Position numbers and translations under genes: made by a program
In this document: positions 1-12,000 of the stretch, one piece after another
Position numbering within the stretch: position 1 is the stretch's first letter
Layout: each line of letters starts with the position of its first letter
NCBI RefSeq assembly: GCF_963259705.1
Contig: NC_081844.1
Location: forward strand, 39,993,341-40,057,340
Source of the DNA: Myotis daubentonii
Taxonomy: Eukaryota > Chordata > Mammalia > Chiroptera > Vespertilionidae
Reading direction: 5' to 3'
DNA: 64,000 nt
The notes under the pieces: model-generated
The model's input: the letters and a program-made list of their open reading frames with translations, nothing else
The model's database searches: none
Told to the model about the DNA's origin: nothing

Positions 1-803
1 GTGGGGCTCATGTTTCCCACTGTGTTTGGTGGATATTTGCCTTTTATACATATTCTTTATCAATTTACTATCCACAATAACTGCATGAGGCAAATATTAT
101 TACCCACATTTGCCAGAAGCTCTCTACATGCTAGTACCATTCTTCTCTTTTCAACTGTGTGGGATCCCAAGGTATGCCTCTGGTGCACTCATGGACTCAG
201 TACCCACAGGCGCCAGGCAGTGCCCCCTTTTCCTCTAGCTCAGGCTCCCTGAGGTGCTATCCTGCTGCAAAGGGCCTGTGATGCTGGCCCTACTGCTGTG
301 CCCACTTGAAGGCAAGGCCACTGCCAAGGATGCTTGCCAGTCTGTGCCATTGCCATGGTTTCCTGTTGCTGTAGAACCTACTGGACGGTGATCTGCACAT
401 ACTCTCAAGTGTGGAGAACTGTCCTCCCAGAGCTCTGTAGACATTTTAGTAAACAGCTCCTCATAGCATCTCCTTAGCATCCAAGTGAGATTTTCCGAAG
501 CTGGCCTGGAACACATCTAAGTGACAGGCATGGTGCAGTGGTAAAAGCGCCCATTCCCTCCACATCTGCCCTGGGACCACACCTTGGGGCCTTTCTGCTC
601 TCTTCTCAGGATGGCACCTTTCAACTTAGATTTAAATAGTGGCCCTTGCTACAGATAGTTGGAATGTTAAGTGGACACATTTAAAGAGAGAGTCGCTTTG
701 GGACTGACTGACATACTCTGTGCTCCTAAATAAAATTTCTACTACTATAAAAATGTTTCATAAATGTATATGGCAAATATTACATTTAAAATGACTGCTC
801 TGG

Positions 804-1064
804 CCCTAGCCGGTTTTGCTCAGTGGATAGAGCGTTGGCTTGTGGACCGAAGGGGTCCTGGGTTTGATTCCGGTCAAGGGCATGTACCTTGGTTGCAGGC
901 TCCTCCCTGGCATGGGCCCTGGTCGGGGCATGTGCAGGAGGCAACCAATCGAGGTGTTTCTCTCACATTGATATTTCTCTGTCTTTCCCTCTCCCACTCT
1001 CTCTAAAAATCAATGGAAAAATATCCTCAGATGAGAATTAAAAAAACAACGACAACAACAAAAA
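804..1064 (+). mobile_element. Ves SINE (tRNA-derived, bat)
   Basis: It starts ccctagccggttttgctcag with an A-box-like head, has a B-box-like ggtttgattccgg, and ends in aaaaatcaatgg plus an A-rich (acaaca) tail. The flanking duplication gactgctctgg occurs at 793-803 and 1065-1075. Confidence 0.93.
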
Positions 1065-1124
1065 GACTGCTCTGGTACACAGATATTCCTGATCTTTTAT
1101 CTGGTTTGGTGAAAGGCCCTAGAA

Positions 1125-1359
1125 CAGTGATGGCGAACCTTTTGAGCTCGGCGTGTCAGCATTTTGAAAAACCCTAACTTAACTCTGGTGCCGTGTCACA
1201 TATAGAATTTTTTTGATATTTGCAACCATAGTAAAACAAAGATTTATATTTTTGATAGTTATTTTATATATTTAAATGCCATTTAACGAAGAAAAATCAA
1301 CCAAAAAAATGAGTTCGCGTGTCACCTCTGACACGCGTGTCATAGGTTCGCCATCACGG
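1125..1359. mobile_element. Non-autonomous hAT MITE with 8-bp target duplication
   Basis: The terminal inverted repeats are CAGTGATGGCGAACCT on the left and the complement of ggttcgccatcacgg on the right (one mismatch near the tip). Subterminal tgacacgcgtgtca is also repeated inverted. The 8-bp duplication ccctagaa flanks it exactly (1117-1124 and 1360-1367). There is no transposase; the middle is AT-rich. It belongs to the bat nhAT class, but I cannot name the exact subfamily. Confidence 0.92.
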
Positions 1360-1367
1360 CCCTAGAA

Positions 1368-2891
1368 GATGTGGATTCCTTCCTGGCCGTCATATAATCC
1401 TGGACAGTCACTACTCTTTGGACTTGAGGTTCCCTATCTGCAGAAAGAAGGAACAGTACCAAGTGATACTCTGGCCCCCTTTAGTTCTAAGCTTCTATGA
1501 GTTTATGAAACATTTAGTACATTATGAGCAAGGTTTGAAGTGTCTAAGCCATTCCCATTAAAAACTGCCAGGCAACTCCAAGAGTGTCATCTTAGGCCCT
1601 GGGCTCCCATCCATTCTGATCGGCCCCTTATCTGGGCCATTGGAGGGGTGAGATGAAAGCAAAGAACTGGACTCAGAGGGCAGCAGTGGAAGAGACAGGA
1701 ACTAGGGATGGGAGTGTGGGAGGAATTCAAGGCAATTCTAGAGTGCGTGGGAGAGGGAGTGGGAGAAGAAAGCAGAGCGTGAGAGGGGGCCTACACCATC
1801 CCACTACTCTAAACAGTGCCTGCACCACCTCACTACTCTACACAGCTGGCACTGCTTGCTGCTGCCCGGGTGCCAGAGTGCTAACCACGGCAGAGCCTTG
1901 AAGAGCTTTTAGAACACAGAACACATTTTTATGTTCTAAAAACCATGAGCATATGTATATAAATATTCATCAAACAGCAGCTGCCCCTGGAAAGGAAGAA
2001 GGGAGTTTCTGACTTCTTGGGCGACATGGCCAAACAGGCTTCCCAGCAGCTGGCACACATAAAGGTTAACAGGAGGAGACGCGCTCAGCGCAGGGTTACA
2101 TCCTGGAGATGCCAGCAGGTTGAACTTGGCAATGTGAAACAGCTGACTGTCTTCTCGCTAGTCCATCCTGGTTCCCTTCCTGCTTCTGAGAAACCAAAGA
2201 AGGCTGAGCCTGGTATCCTGGCAGCCAGTCTGATGCTCTGTCTGCCAGGTCGGGCACAGGGTGCAGGGGCTGGAGACCAAGCGCAAGTTTTGCCAAACTG
2301 CATACAGCTAAAGAGCCGGAATCACAGCAGGGCTCGCCTCTGCACGGACACCGCACGGCTAAGGCAGTAGACGTCCTAGCTATTGTTACTTTCCAAGAAG
2401 AGCTGTCAGACCTGGCCCAGGCCCAGGGGCGGCCAGGCCTCTCAGCCCTTCCAGGAAGCAGGAAGAGGCAAAACTCAAGCGGAAAGCAGTCCGTGGAGCT
2501 GGAGGGATAACAGCTGCACACCAGCTGCTGGCGGGCTGGGCGTTCTATTACAGCTTTTGTATCTAGACGAGGAACAGCGTGGAGGACCCGGGTGGGGGGC
2601 TGGGAGGTAGACACATACAAAAAATGAATTTTAAGATGGCAGAGACCTTGGGAGACATCTAGTCTAGTGTTTTCAAACTGGGCCGAGAAGCCAGGGAGGT
2701 GCAAAGAACCCAAGCACAGAGTTTGCCTAGGAAGTCGTTTGAGCAAAGGATTCTGGGTTTAAAACAAGTTAAAAACACTGACAGCTCCCTCTTTTCTTCC
2801 CCACGATGCTACAAATCCCACCTCTGGTAGTCATATTGTGTTATAAGTAACACTCCCTCCCCCCCCAGCATCACCTTGATTGATCTCTTAG
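1368..2891. other. Unassigned intron, partly GC-rich
   Basis: No repeat or exon recognised. A 216-codon minus-strand frame at 2096-2746 has no familiar motif and no exon-like boundaries, and is treated as chance in GC-rich DNA. Confidence 0.6.
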
Positions 2892-3110
2892 AGCAGTGAT
2901 TCTTAATCAGGGGTGACTGCCGCACAGGGTGACGGACAGGTGGCAAAGTCTGGAGACGTTTTGGTTGTCACAGCCAGAGACGGGGAGTGTGTGTGTGTGT
3001 GTCAGTGGTATCTAGTGGGTAGATCCCAGAGATGCTGCTAACCACCCTAAAATGTGCAGGACAGTCTTCATGACAAAGAATGTCAACAATGCTGAGACTA
3101 GGGCATCCTG
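2892..3110 (+). mobile_element. MER20-like hAT-Charlie remnant
   Basis: The order of recognisable pieces matches MER20: gcagtgattcttaatcagg head, tctggagacgttttggttgtc, tatctagtgggtag, gatgctgctaaccaccctaa, and a caaagaatg...gctgagac end. A short (GT)n run sits inside at about 2988-3003. This is an old eutherian DNA transposon. Confidence 0.8.
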
Positions 3111-3269
3111 CCTCAGAGGCAGGAAACGGTTCTGCAATAAGGAGACATAAAGCTTTTCCTGGCCCCTCTTTCTAACCTTTTCTCTTTTAAAAGTTAAGGT
3201 CCTGTAATGTACTTCACGCACGCCCTGGCCATTAGTAGAGCATCACTAAGAAGGTGATGCGGGGTAGGA

Positions 3270-3465
3270 GCCCGTTTGAAACTCAGTGTCACCATCTTCT
3301 AGTTCTATGAACATCAGGATATCTACTTCTCCAAGCCTCAGTTCCACCCATTAGAACACCGTGGAAAAAATATGCTGTTTCAGTATGGTTATAAGGATTG
3401 GAGATAGTGTATTCAAGAACCTGGCACACTGCCAGTCACTTAGTAGGTGCTCAGAAAATGGACAA
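3270..3465 (-). mobile_element. MIR SINE remnant
   Basis: Reverse-orientation MIR landmarks are present: ttctccaagcctcagtt followed by gatagtgt...cctggcacac and cttagtaggtgctcag. It is diverged and ancient. Confidence 0.6.
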
Positions 3466-3912
3466 TGATGCTGTTGACCTCCACTGTCATGTACTGAGGA
3501 CCCCTCTGTCTTAAGGGACCTGAGCACCATCACAGTGACAGAGTGAATTATGTGGAAGTAGAAGACATAGTTTACCCCTCATTTAAAGCAAGTGAGAATA
3601 TTTCCCCAGAACCACATAAACAAATGTAAAAAAAAAAAATGCCCTGGGGCTGGAACCTGCCTTTCTGGGTCGTTCCATGTCAATGGGATATGTCCTAGCA
3701 CACCTGCCTTAATTCCAGCCCTCCTCCCCAGCCCCAGTGCCTGGCATCTGACCGGGAAGTTAGAGACGAGCACCACAATGACAGAATATAGGTCAAGAAC
3801 CAGCCAAACCCTAATCTAGGTTGTTTCATTACCTGCTTAGAGAATAGACTCTCCTTTGATTTAAATAAGAATATCTGATGCTACTTTCCGAATATGTTGT
3901 GGTTCACACAAA

Positions 3913-3914
<2 letters not shown>

Positions 3915-3950
<36 letters not shown>
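3915..3950. repeat. (AC)n microsatellite
   Basis: Eighteen uninterrupted AC dinucleotide units. Confidence 0.98.
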
Positions 3951-3953
<3 letters not shown>

Positions 3954-4673
3954 CCCGACTTTTAGGAGTTTCTCCCCCACTCTCTCATCCGGAGAAGCGG
4001 CCGGTGTGAACATTCTCCATAGGACGGCCGCGCCAGCAGGCCTGCCGCTGAGCATGTTTGGGCTCTGGAGGGAGCTCCTGCCTCACAAAGGATGAAAGCA
4101 GCAGCTGGTTGTTCACGTCTTCACTGAAGGCTTTACAACTCTTTCCTTTAAAGTGACAGTTGTGTATCTCCAGGGGCTTAAGAACGTGCCGTTTAAATTC
4201 TCAAAGCTTCCTCCACAGCCCTTTCTCCTGGCATTGATTTGCTCACTGGGACTTGCTATTCTGGAGAATATTGGGTATTTTTCTTGTGATTAAAATGGCA
4301 GTGTTCCTTCTAAAATAAGTTACTAAGTTATCAAAAGTGTGATTTTCCTCCTACACATGAACTACAAGATTCAGTGAAGAGGAAAGGGAAACTACGGGCC
4401 ATTTCCCAGTGATACACTACAAGATATTACTGAATTAAATGATATTTTTATATAATTTAAACTCATGCAGTTAGTTTGGCCTTTTTACTTTTTTAGTTTG
4501 TTCACCTTATGTCATAGGAATGATGAAAGGGTAATTCTGTTTGTAATATATACCAAGTGCATTTTTTACATAAAATGAACAAAGATAATTAACTTATAAG
4601 TGCATTCAAGAAGTTGTACAACAAATTATTCATATTACTACTTCCACAATCCTTGAGTAAGAAAAACAACTGG

Positions 4674-4891
4674 GTCCGGCTGGCGTGGCTCAGTGGTTGA
4701 GCATCAACCTATGAACCAGGAGGTCACGGTTCGATTCCCGGTCAGGGCACATGCCCGGGTTGCAGGCTTGATCCTTAGTGGGGGGCATGCAGGAGGCAGC
4801 TAATCAATGATTCTCTCTCATCATTGATGTTTCTATCTCTCTCTCTCCCTTCCTCTCTGAAACCAATAAAAATGTATTTTTAAAAACAAAA
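4674..4891 (+). mobile_element. Ves SINE
   Basis: It has the head ggctggcgtggctcagtggtt, the B-box-like ggttcgattcccgg, the tcatcattgatgtttc body and an A-rich tail. It belongs to the 'gaaccaggaggtca' subtype. A degenerate duplication around acaa(c/t)tgg flanks it. Confidence 0.93.
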
Positions 4892-5546
4892 GACAATTGG
4901 TACTGATTGATGATCCCTGCTTTACAGCTCTCTCCAAGGACTTGCCTTTCCAGGAGGGAAGCTGTCAAAAGTGGCCCATAGATGGAGCTGTGGGCATCAG
5001 CTTGAAAGTTAACCTGAGAGGAAGGCAGGCTCTGACCTGGTTCATCCACTTATAAAGACTGTTCTCTACCCTCCTCCCCGAATCCTACTTCTGCTTCTCT
5101 CCCAAACCAGCCCTTTTACCAGCGATTCCATAGAAAAATCTAAATGTGGAAGGACTGAGGCTGTGATTCTTCACAGCCTATCATGGCAGTAGTGAGGCCT
5201 GGCTCTGCGTGGGCCAGTCTCTTCTGGATGAGTGGCCAATGTGAGTTCTCACTGACTGCCCATCTTTCAGAATGATTGCTGTGCTTCTAGAATACATGGA
5301 AAGGCTGGGGTTCTTCTTGTTCTTAAATGCTGGTTTATGCTTGGCTTAGCAACTAACCAGCTAACCAGTTTCATATAGCTTACTCAGCTCAAATGTGGAA
5401 AACACCTTATGACTTTGCAGTCACACTATGCCTAATGCGCAGCAGTTTGGCTTTGACTACCCTTTAGGTACAAGACAGACACTTCTGCTACCAGGCCATA
5501 TAGATTTTTTGTTTGGGGTAAACCTCTTTTGTTAAATCATGCTTTT

Positions 5547-5550
5547 AAAA

Positions 5551-5590
<40 letters not shown>

Positions 5591-5591
5591 G

Positions 5592-5639
<48 letters not shown>

Positions 5640-5648
5640 GAAAGAAAG

Positions 5649-5726
<78 letters not shown>
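5547..5726. repeat. 180-bp uninterrupted polypurine tract, (AAAG)n/(AG)n
   Basis: All bases on the plus strand are A or G: (AAAG)n, then (GA)n, then (AAAG)n again, an approximate mirror repeat. The long Lys/Glu/Arg reading frames across it are low-complexity artefacts. Confidence 0.98.
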
Positions 5727-6636
5727 CTATAGGATTTAAAGGAAAAACAGGGATAGGGATAGCACCGGGTCACTCAAAACTGAGGGAACTTTGGGGCCAG
5801 AGACCTCAGGAAAATCAATCAGCACAGTTAAAATCGCCACAGACATTTGCGGTTTGCATCACAAACCTTTAAACCCAGGGATTTGTGTTTTACTTTCTGT
5901 AGGTCCTTGGAGACATTCGCTCCTAATACAGAGTAACTTTACCAAAATTAAGAGTATGATCCAGAGAGAGCCTTTCTCATCAATCAATTTCCTCTCCGCA
6001 ACTCGGCTGCACTGGCAGCTCCCCAGGCAGCTCAGTATAGTGGCAAGTGTAGTGTATCTTGAAGACACTAGACGCCTCCCATTTCACACACTAAAGAGAA
6101 ATACTTCTGCAGGATTGCCGGCGTTGTTCGCTGTTCCTAGTCTTCATGAATATGTGGTTATGAAGGTCACTTTCACTGTGAGCAACCTCGCCCCTGATCA
6201 CTTCCACATTCCTGATCACGCTAACATGCGGGAGGAAATCTAGAAACACCAGGGCTTTCACACTGAATTGACACCGCTTCCCTATTTACTAAACACACGC
6301 GAGCCAATGTGCACCAAGGAAACACACATCAGAGTCGCAGGCTGTGTCCAAGGGCCCTCCTGCATCTCTAGTCTGAGCCGAGTTACCCGAGAGGGTCGTG
6401 CCAACCTCCTGAGGGAGGGGCCTGTGTTCTGACGTCCTCGTTGCACTGTGGCATGTCTGGGTCTACTGGCCGGGGCTCTCCCTTTGGTGAGGAATTAATA
6501 ACCTTATAGCACAGGACAATGACTAAGTATCTTGAAATGACTGTTAGCTCCAAAACGGAGATACCCCAGTCGGGGAGGGTATAAAATCACCCCTTAGTCT
6601 CCATGTCAGTGCTCCTGTTGGTGGGAAACTTAGCCT

Positions 6637-6680
6637 GGGGTGGCGGGGGTGGGAGGTGGGGGGGGGGGGGCGGGGAGGAG
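6637..6680 (+). repeat. G-rich tract with quadruplex-forming pattern
   Basis: Many runs of four or more G separated by one to three bases, including a run of about 15 G. It is simple-sequence DNA on the non-template strand relative to minus-strand transcription. Confidence 0.85.
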
Positions 6681-7745
6681 AGTCAAGGTTTTCCTGAAAT
6701 TGCCTGTCAATGGTGGGGAATGTTGTGGAATATATAGTGGTGCCTCCATAAATATTTTTCCTAACTAGCCTCCAGGGAATTTATTCTAAATTTCTGGTTG
6801 GGGAGCAAAGGACTGCAAAAACAAACAAACAAACAACAACAAAACCTAGCAACCCAAGTTTACAATATTTTTTATCAGGCACACTTTATGCTTTTGGAGC
6901 ACTGGTGGTGGAATTTGGGGGTAGGGAGGCTAAGGGGAGGGGACATGGAGCTAAGTCTCTTTTTAATAGAGCAACTTGGAAAATGAGCAGAGAGTGGGAA
7001 GGACCTATCAACCATATGAGGTCTCCACATTAGAAGAATGTTTTCGCCTAGAGAAGTGAGCCACCCTAAAATGCTAACAAGGAGAGGGAGGCAAGATTGC
7101 TGCTGCTTTCTAATGGTGCCTTCAAGCAACACATTACCCCTGTTTCCATTTTTTGTAGGCTTACTCCATAAATGTGGTGTCCTTCTAAAACTGCTGTGGA
7201 AATTGGGGTGACTTAAGTTATCCCTGATCACTATAATAATTTCAATTTGGCTAAATACATCTTGTTGGCAGGCAGGACCTTAAACAAAATGTCAGCTCTG
7301 CCCTCATAATTGAGATAATCCCAAAGGGCAATGGCTGTATGTGTTTGTGTCTGTGTGTGTGTTAAGGAGAAAGAAGAAACCAGGCATCAGAACACAATTT
7401 TTCTTTAAAGTTAATCTGGAAAACCTCAGAACGCACAAAAAGTGGCTTCTAAGAGTAAAATTTCTTAGGCCAGTTAGAAAATAATAATTTTTGGACATAA
7501 AGCAAGCAGCATGTCCATCCAGGGTCATCTAAACCAACTTCAAATGTGCTTCCTACAGATTAGATCTAAGGCCACCAAATAGCAGTTTGAGAGATGAGAC
7601 ATATTTTAGGCAATCTATGAGAGAAAAGGATCACCTGTTAATAATTGTGACCAGTGTAGTTTAGATGGGTCATATGGAACCACCATATAATCTGGTAATA
7701 GAAACTGGAACAAAGTACTGAAATATATATGCATATATGTGATTC

Positions 7746-7766
7746 GTGTGTGTGTGTGTGTGTGTG
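7746..7766. repeat. (GT)n microsatellite
   Basis: About ten GT units. A second, imperfect GT-rich stretch lies at 7330-7362. Confidence 0.95.
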
Positions 7767-8749
7767 CAGGTGCGCACATGATGTATACATTATTCTGATG
7801 ATTTGTTTTAATTACTTTGAGCAAGTCCTTAGAGTTTCAGTGAGCTCTAACTGAAACCCCTGGGTTGGAATATGTAGAAACTGAAATGAAACAAGAATCT
7901 ATAGCATTTCAATTAAATCAATGTTTTGAAAATAGCATCTATTCTGTAATTACAGCACTACATTCTAAACAAAGGTATCAAAGAGAGCCTTTAACATGGG
8001 TTGAGGAGGAAAAAGCTCATGACCATAATTCACCTTAAATAAAATTAAGAGTATAAAAAGCAGCATTTTGAAATCAGGTTAGAAGAAAATTATCTGGTGT
8101 ATAAAGCATAAGTGTATTCTAAACTAAAATCTCTTTTTAAAACACCCCTCAATTTCCCACAAATGCAAGAAGGTTATTAATAACTAACATTTGCATAGCT
8201 CTTAGAATTTTTGAAGCACCTTAATGTCTATTATTTCACTTTGTAAATGCAACTAACATAACTTTCTACAAAATGGAAGTGCAATAGATATGTAGGTAGG
8301 AGGAAAGGTTAAATTTTAGAAACAGATGAATTTGTTCAACAAGTCAAAATATTTAATTCATTTGTTTGAAACAAAATCGTTTGCATTATACACCTCTGAT
8401 TGTCTTCTTGGGCTGAAAGAGGGCAAACCTAATTTCCATGAATTTGCATCAGCAGTAGCTCACAGTAAAGAAAATAAAATCCCAAGTTTTATTAGAAGAA
8501 AAATCTACTAGTAGTATATTCACAAACAGAACTTTCCACCTCTCCCCAGAAACAGGCTCCTTGACTGGCTCTGCGTGAATTCCTCTCAAGCCGGGGAAAC
8601 AACTGATGGAGGCAACCAAGCTTTGGGCAGAGAAGCTTGTTCAATTCCATCCACCCTATTTCTGTCAGTGGCACCATTCTTAGTGTTAATAGGCTTCAAG
8701 GCTTTGGATTTAGCTTTAATTCCTCTTTCCACTCCATCAGCTGCCAAGG

Positions 8750-9630
8750 CCTACTGATGCTAACTAACCCTGTTCTCTTACATTGAGTCTCCTTTTTCTG
8801 GTCTGTAACCTTCACTGAATTCCCTCTGTAACACTATTAAGCTTCTAACAGGTCTCCACCCCCAATTCACTCTAGACACCTCTACCACCCACTCTGATAT
8901 CCCTACATTTCCCTTTATAAATACTCAGTGGGTCTCCCCTGATTACCAACTTCAGTACAGGCTTTGTACATGGCATCGTGGTCTTCTAAACATGAACCTA
9001 CCTATCAGCTTTGTTTCTCTACACACACTTCCTGATCCAAGTAATCGATACCACTTGCTTTCCTCCTAGTCAATGCCTATCTTCATGTCTTCAATATTTG
9101 TAACCTCTACTTGGGGAAACCCTACTCATCTTCCAGGGTCCGTCCCTAGTGTCCCCTCCATAAATCCTTTTCTCTTAAAAAAAAAATTTTTTTTTTTATT
9201 GATTTCAGAGAGAAAGGAAGAGGGAGATAGAAACATCAATCATGAGAGAGAAACACTGATCAGCTGTCTCCTGCACACCTCACATTGGGGATCAAGCCCG
9301 CAACCCAGGCATATGTCCTGAATGGGAATCAAACCGTGACCTTCTGGTTCATAGGTCAATGCTCAACCACTGAGCCACACTGGCCAGGCAATGACTCCTT
9401 TTCGGACTCCCCTGTAACTCCACGTGGCTTCCCATTCCTCTGAACCATGCCATGTTGCTCACACCTTTCCTATGGCTTTTATATTATGCTATCCTTTCCC
9501 CTCTCCAGGGGTAGATGGTGAACCCTTTGAAGGCAGGAACTATATTTTTCTCATTGTTTCATCCCCCGATGGGCTAGCACAGTACCCTGCTCGTTGGACT
9601 TACTCAATATCTGTTGAACTGTGAAGAAAA
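8750..9630 (+). mobile_element. L2 LINE remnant, split by a Ves SINE
   Basis: The sequence follows L2 3'-end text: cctactcatcttccagggtc on the left of the SINE, gactccttttcggactcccc resuming on the right, then tttgaaggcaggaactata and a 3' end with cagtaccctg...tactcaatatctgttgaa. The SINE at 9173-9395 interrupts it with a tccttttc duplication. The element is ancient and non-coding. Confidence 0.65.
9173..9395 (-). mobile_element. Ves SINE inserted in L2
   Basis: It reads in reverse: T-rich tail, attgatttcagagagaaagg, cgcaacccaggcata, and gctcaaccactgagccacactggccagg. The duplication tccttttc lies at 9165-9172 and 9396-9403. Confidence 0.9.
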
Positions 9631-10654
9631 TTATATAATTTTTTATAGAAAATAAGTGTGAAGGCAAGTGAAGTCATTTTTGGCTCAAGTTTTTAAAAAA
9701 GAAGGCCTCCAGTTCACTCAAAATACTGTTACTCACTCTTAACAAGTAATCAACAGCCAGTAAATTACTCAGCCAGAGAATGTAATTCAAAGCTGTAGCA
9801 TACATAAGTATGAGTCATGCTGGCAGCTGGGCAGGTCTGTCCTGCTTGTAAGGAAAAGAACATTCATCTGAAAAGACTATGGAGCAGCCACAAAAACGAA
9901 CAAGTTAACCACAGTGTCAGATGTCACAGCTGGACAAACTGCCCGCAGCAGTGGTTTCCAAGCAGGGCAGGTGGCGCATTTATATGACAGAGGCAAGAGA
10001 ACACGGCTGAGAAGGCCGACACTCTAAAGCTCCAGAAAGTCAGCAATGTCAAGCCAGTCTCGGATGGGCTCCTTGTAGCATGCTCTCCACAGGGATGAGT
10101 ATGAAGGAGGGAGTGTGTGAGAGATACGGATGTATGTTTTGTTTTTAACATGCTGCATGTTGCCAGTAAAAGCAGGAAAGTGCTAATGCATATTAAATAA
10201 TGTACAAAACTTAGGGGTGTTTTCTTTGTTGTTGCCTTTTTTTTTTCCAGAGAAAATTCTTGACTGTCCACATTCTCATTTATTAATAACTCCCTAGAAA
10301 TTATTCATTACTCTACATTGAATTTTATGTGCTCAAAGAGGAATGAAGCCTGTTTCATTTTTTTAAAAAAGTCTGAGAAAGAATCAAGTTTAAAAAATAA
10401 TCTGTATTCAGTTTTTTAAAAGTTTCTGGGGGTTACCATGTTTGAGTATTTTGAAGTATAAAAAAAGGTTTCTCACTAGCAGAGAATTTTAAAGAGGGGT
10501 TTGCGAGCATCTGCTAAGATGGCCCTGGGTCCTTTTATTTGATTGGACATACATACATAGAGGAATGACAAACAGAAATTTGCAATAATCCTATTTCTAG
10601 GAACTGCTCTGGTTGTGCAAGAAAAAAGAACATGGTGAACAATTGGCAAAACAT
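9631..10654. other. Unassigned AT-rich intron
   Basis: No gene or repeat recognised. Confidence 0.6.
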
Positions 10655-10765
10655 GGGAGAAGGAAGGAAGGAAGGGAGGGAGGGAGGGAGGGAGGGAGGG
10701 AGGGAGGGAGGGAGGGAGGGAGGGAGGAAAGGAGAAAAAAGGAGGAAAGAAGAAAAAAGGAGGGA
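10655..10765. repeat. 111-bp polypurine tract, (GGGA)n
   Basis: Uninterrupted purines, mainly GGGA units flanked by GGAA and GAAAAA. A further GGGA-rich but interrupted stretch runs to about 10860. The overlapping Gly/Arg/Glu and Pro/Ser/Leu reading frames are artefacts. Confidence 0.97.
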
Positions 10766-11079
10766 TGCACTGTGGAAAGGAAGGAAGGGAGCGAGGGAGG
10801 GAGAGACAAAGACAGACAGAAAGGAAGGAAAGTGCAGGAGAGCAAGGAAGACTCGGAGAGCTGGAAGGGTTGCAACCGTTGTGTCTGAAATTATCAAAGG
10901 CGAGATGAAGGCTTTGCCATTGTGGAAGATGATGCAGATAAGGCAGTGTGTGACATTTATGTTTTGCAAAAAGCAACAGAGACATCAAAGTTAAATAGCA
11001 ACTGAAAACATTCAAATGTGCCATATCAATATAAACAGCCAATAAGAGTTAAGTTTCTAATGTCATTTAAGTATAATGC

Positions 11080-11205
11080 CAGTCCTTAGAGACAGGTATT
11101 GTTAGAGCTATTTTAAGAATTATGTAATTGAGGGTTAGAGAGGGTAAATAACTGGTCTAAGATCTCATATCTGTTAATAAAGCCAAGGTTTGAACCCTGG
11201 AAGAT
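11080..11205 (+). mobile_element. MIR SINE remnant
   Basis: It contains gagacaggtattgttag, gagggttagagagggtaaataact and gccaaggtttgaaccctgg, which are core-to-3' MIR landmarks in order. Confidence 0.7.
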
Positions 11206-11207
11206 TT

Positions 11208-11250
11208 CATCCATCCATTTCATCCATCCATCCACCTATCCATCCATCCT
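11208..11250. repeat. (CATC)n microsatellite
   Basis: Imperfect catc/atcc tetranucleotide repeat directly after the MIR. Confidence 0.9.
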
Positions 11251-11254
11251 CTCG

Positions 11255-12000
11255 ACAGATATTAACCAACAGAGAACTACCAAGCTCCCAGTTGTCAGTT
11301 ACTTAAAGTAGCTGGTGAGGAAAACAGACATATTCCTTGCTCTCAAGAGCTTATCTTCTAGTAAGAAAGGTAATCAATAAACAACTAAATAAACCAATAT
11401 CTAGTTACAAAACTTGATGAATGCTATGAAAGAGATGGCCAGAGAGCAGTCATAGAAAATAAAGCAGGGCATTACCAAGTTGGACAGCGTGGCTAGAGAG
11501 GTTCAACTGGGACCTAAAGGATGGGAAGGAGCCGGCCTCAAGAAGGGAAACTCATTCCTGAGGAGGGAAGAGCAGGCGCAAGGAACCGGGAAGAGCTGAC
11601 ACAGCTGGAGCACCGTGGGCAAGGAGTATCGTAGCAGATGAAGTTGGCAAGGCAGGGAAGGGTCCCGGCATGGGGCTGCTGCTGGTTAGGAATGTGGGTT
11701 TTATTTCAGGTTCACTGGGAAGGCAAAGAATGGTTTTAGATAAGCTACATTAGTGGGCCCAAACACCACACTGCTTCTGTGTGAGCAAGGGTAGAAATGG
11801 AGATACAGGAAGGAGGCTCTTGCAGGAGTCCGAGAGAGATGGGGGCCTGGACTTGGGTGGTGGCGGTGGAGATGAGAGAAGGGCACTCAGACATGATCTG
11901 GGACACAGTTTGGTGGCAGCAACGAGAGGTCTTGCAGACAGAATGGATGTGAGGGGTGAAGGAGAGGGAGGCAGGGAGGATAACTCTAATCCTGGGCACT
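11255..12000 (+). mobile_element. L2 LINE remnant
   Basis: Recognisable L2 text in order: attccttgctctcaagagct, taatcaataaacaactaaa, gggacctaaaggatgggaag, aggcgcaaggaaccggg and ggaatgtgggttttatttc. The apparent open frames here are not conserved genes. Confidence 0.65.

Larger units (their letters stand above)
5727..8749. other. Unassigned intron
   Basis: Apart from the G-rich and GT-rich tracts, nothing is recognised. A 150-codon plus-strand frame at 5791-6243 has no recognisable domain. Confidence 0.6.

Noticed and set aside
521..600. Possible tRNA-derived SINE head (catggtgcagtggtaaaagc)
   Set aside because: Only a short A-box-like string; no body, tail or duplication could be supported.
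821..880. tRNA gene suggested by A- and B-box-like sequence
   Set aside because: Part of a Ves SINE; the same applies to every ggctcagtgg...ggttcgattcc match in the window.
2096..2746. 216-codon minus-strand open frame
   Set aside because: No known domain, no plausible splice boundaries, and it lies in GC-rich DNA where stops are rarer. It overlaps other chance frames.
5529..5773. Three overlapping Lys/Arg/Glu or Ser/Phe/Leu frames
   Set aside because: All arise from the (AAAG)n/(GA)n tract; a low-complexity artefact.
5791..6243. 150-codon plus-strand open frame
   Set aside because: Unfamiliar composition, no domain, no exon context, and opposite in strand to GALNT7. I treat it as chance.
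10476..11042. Several long frames rich in Pro/Ser/Leu or Gly/Arg/Glu
   Set aside because: Produced by the (GGGA)n tract.
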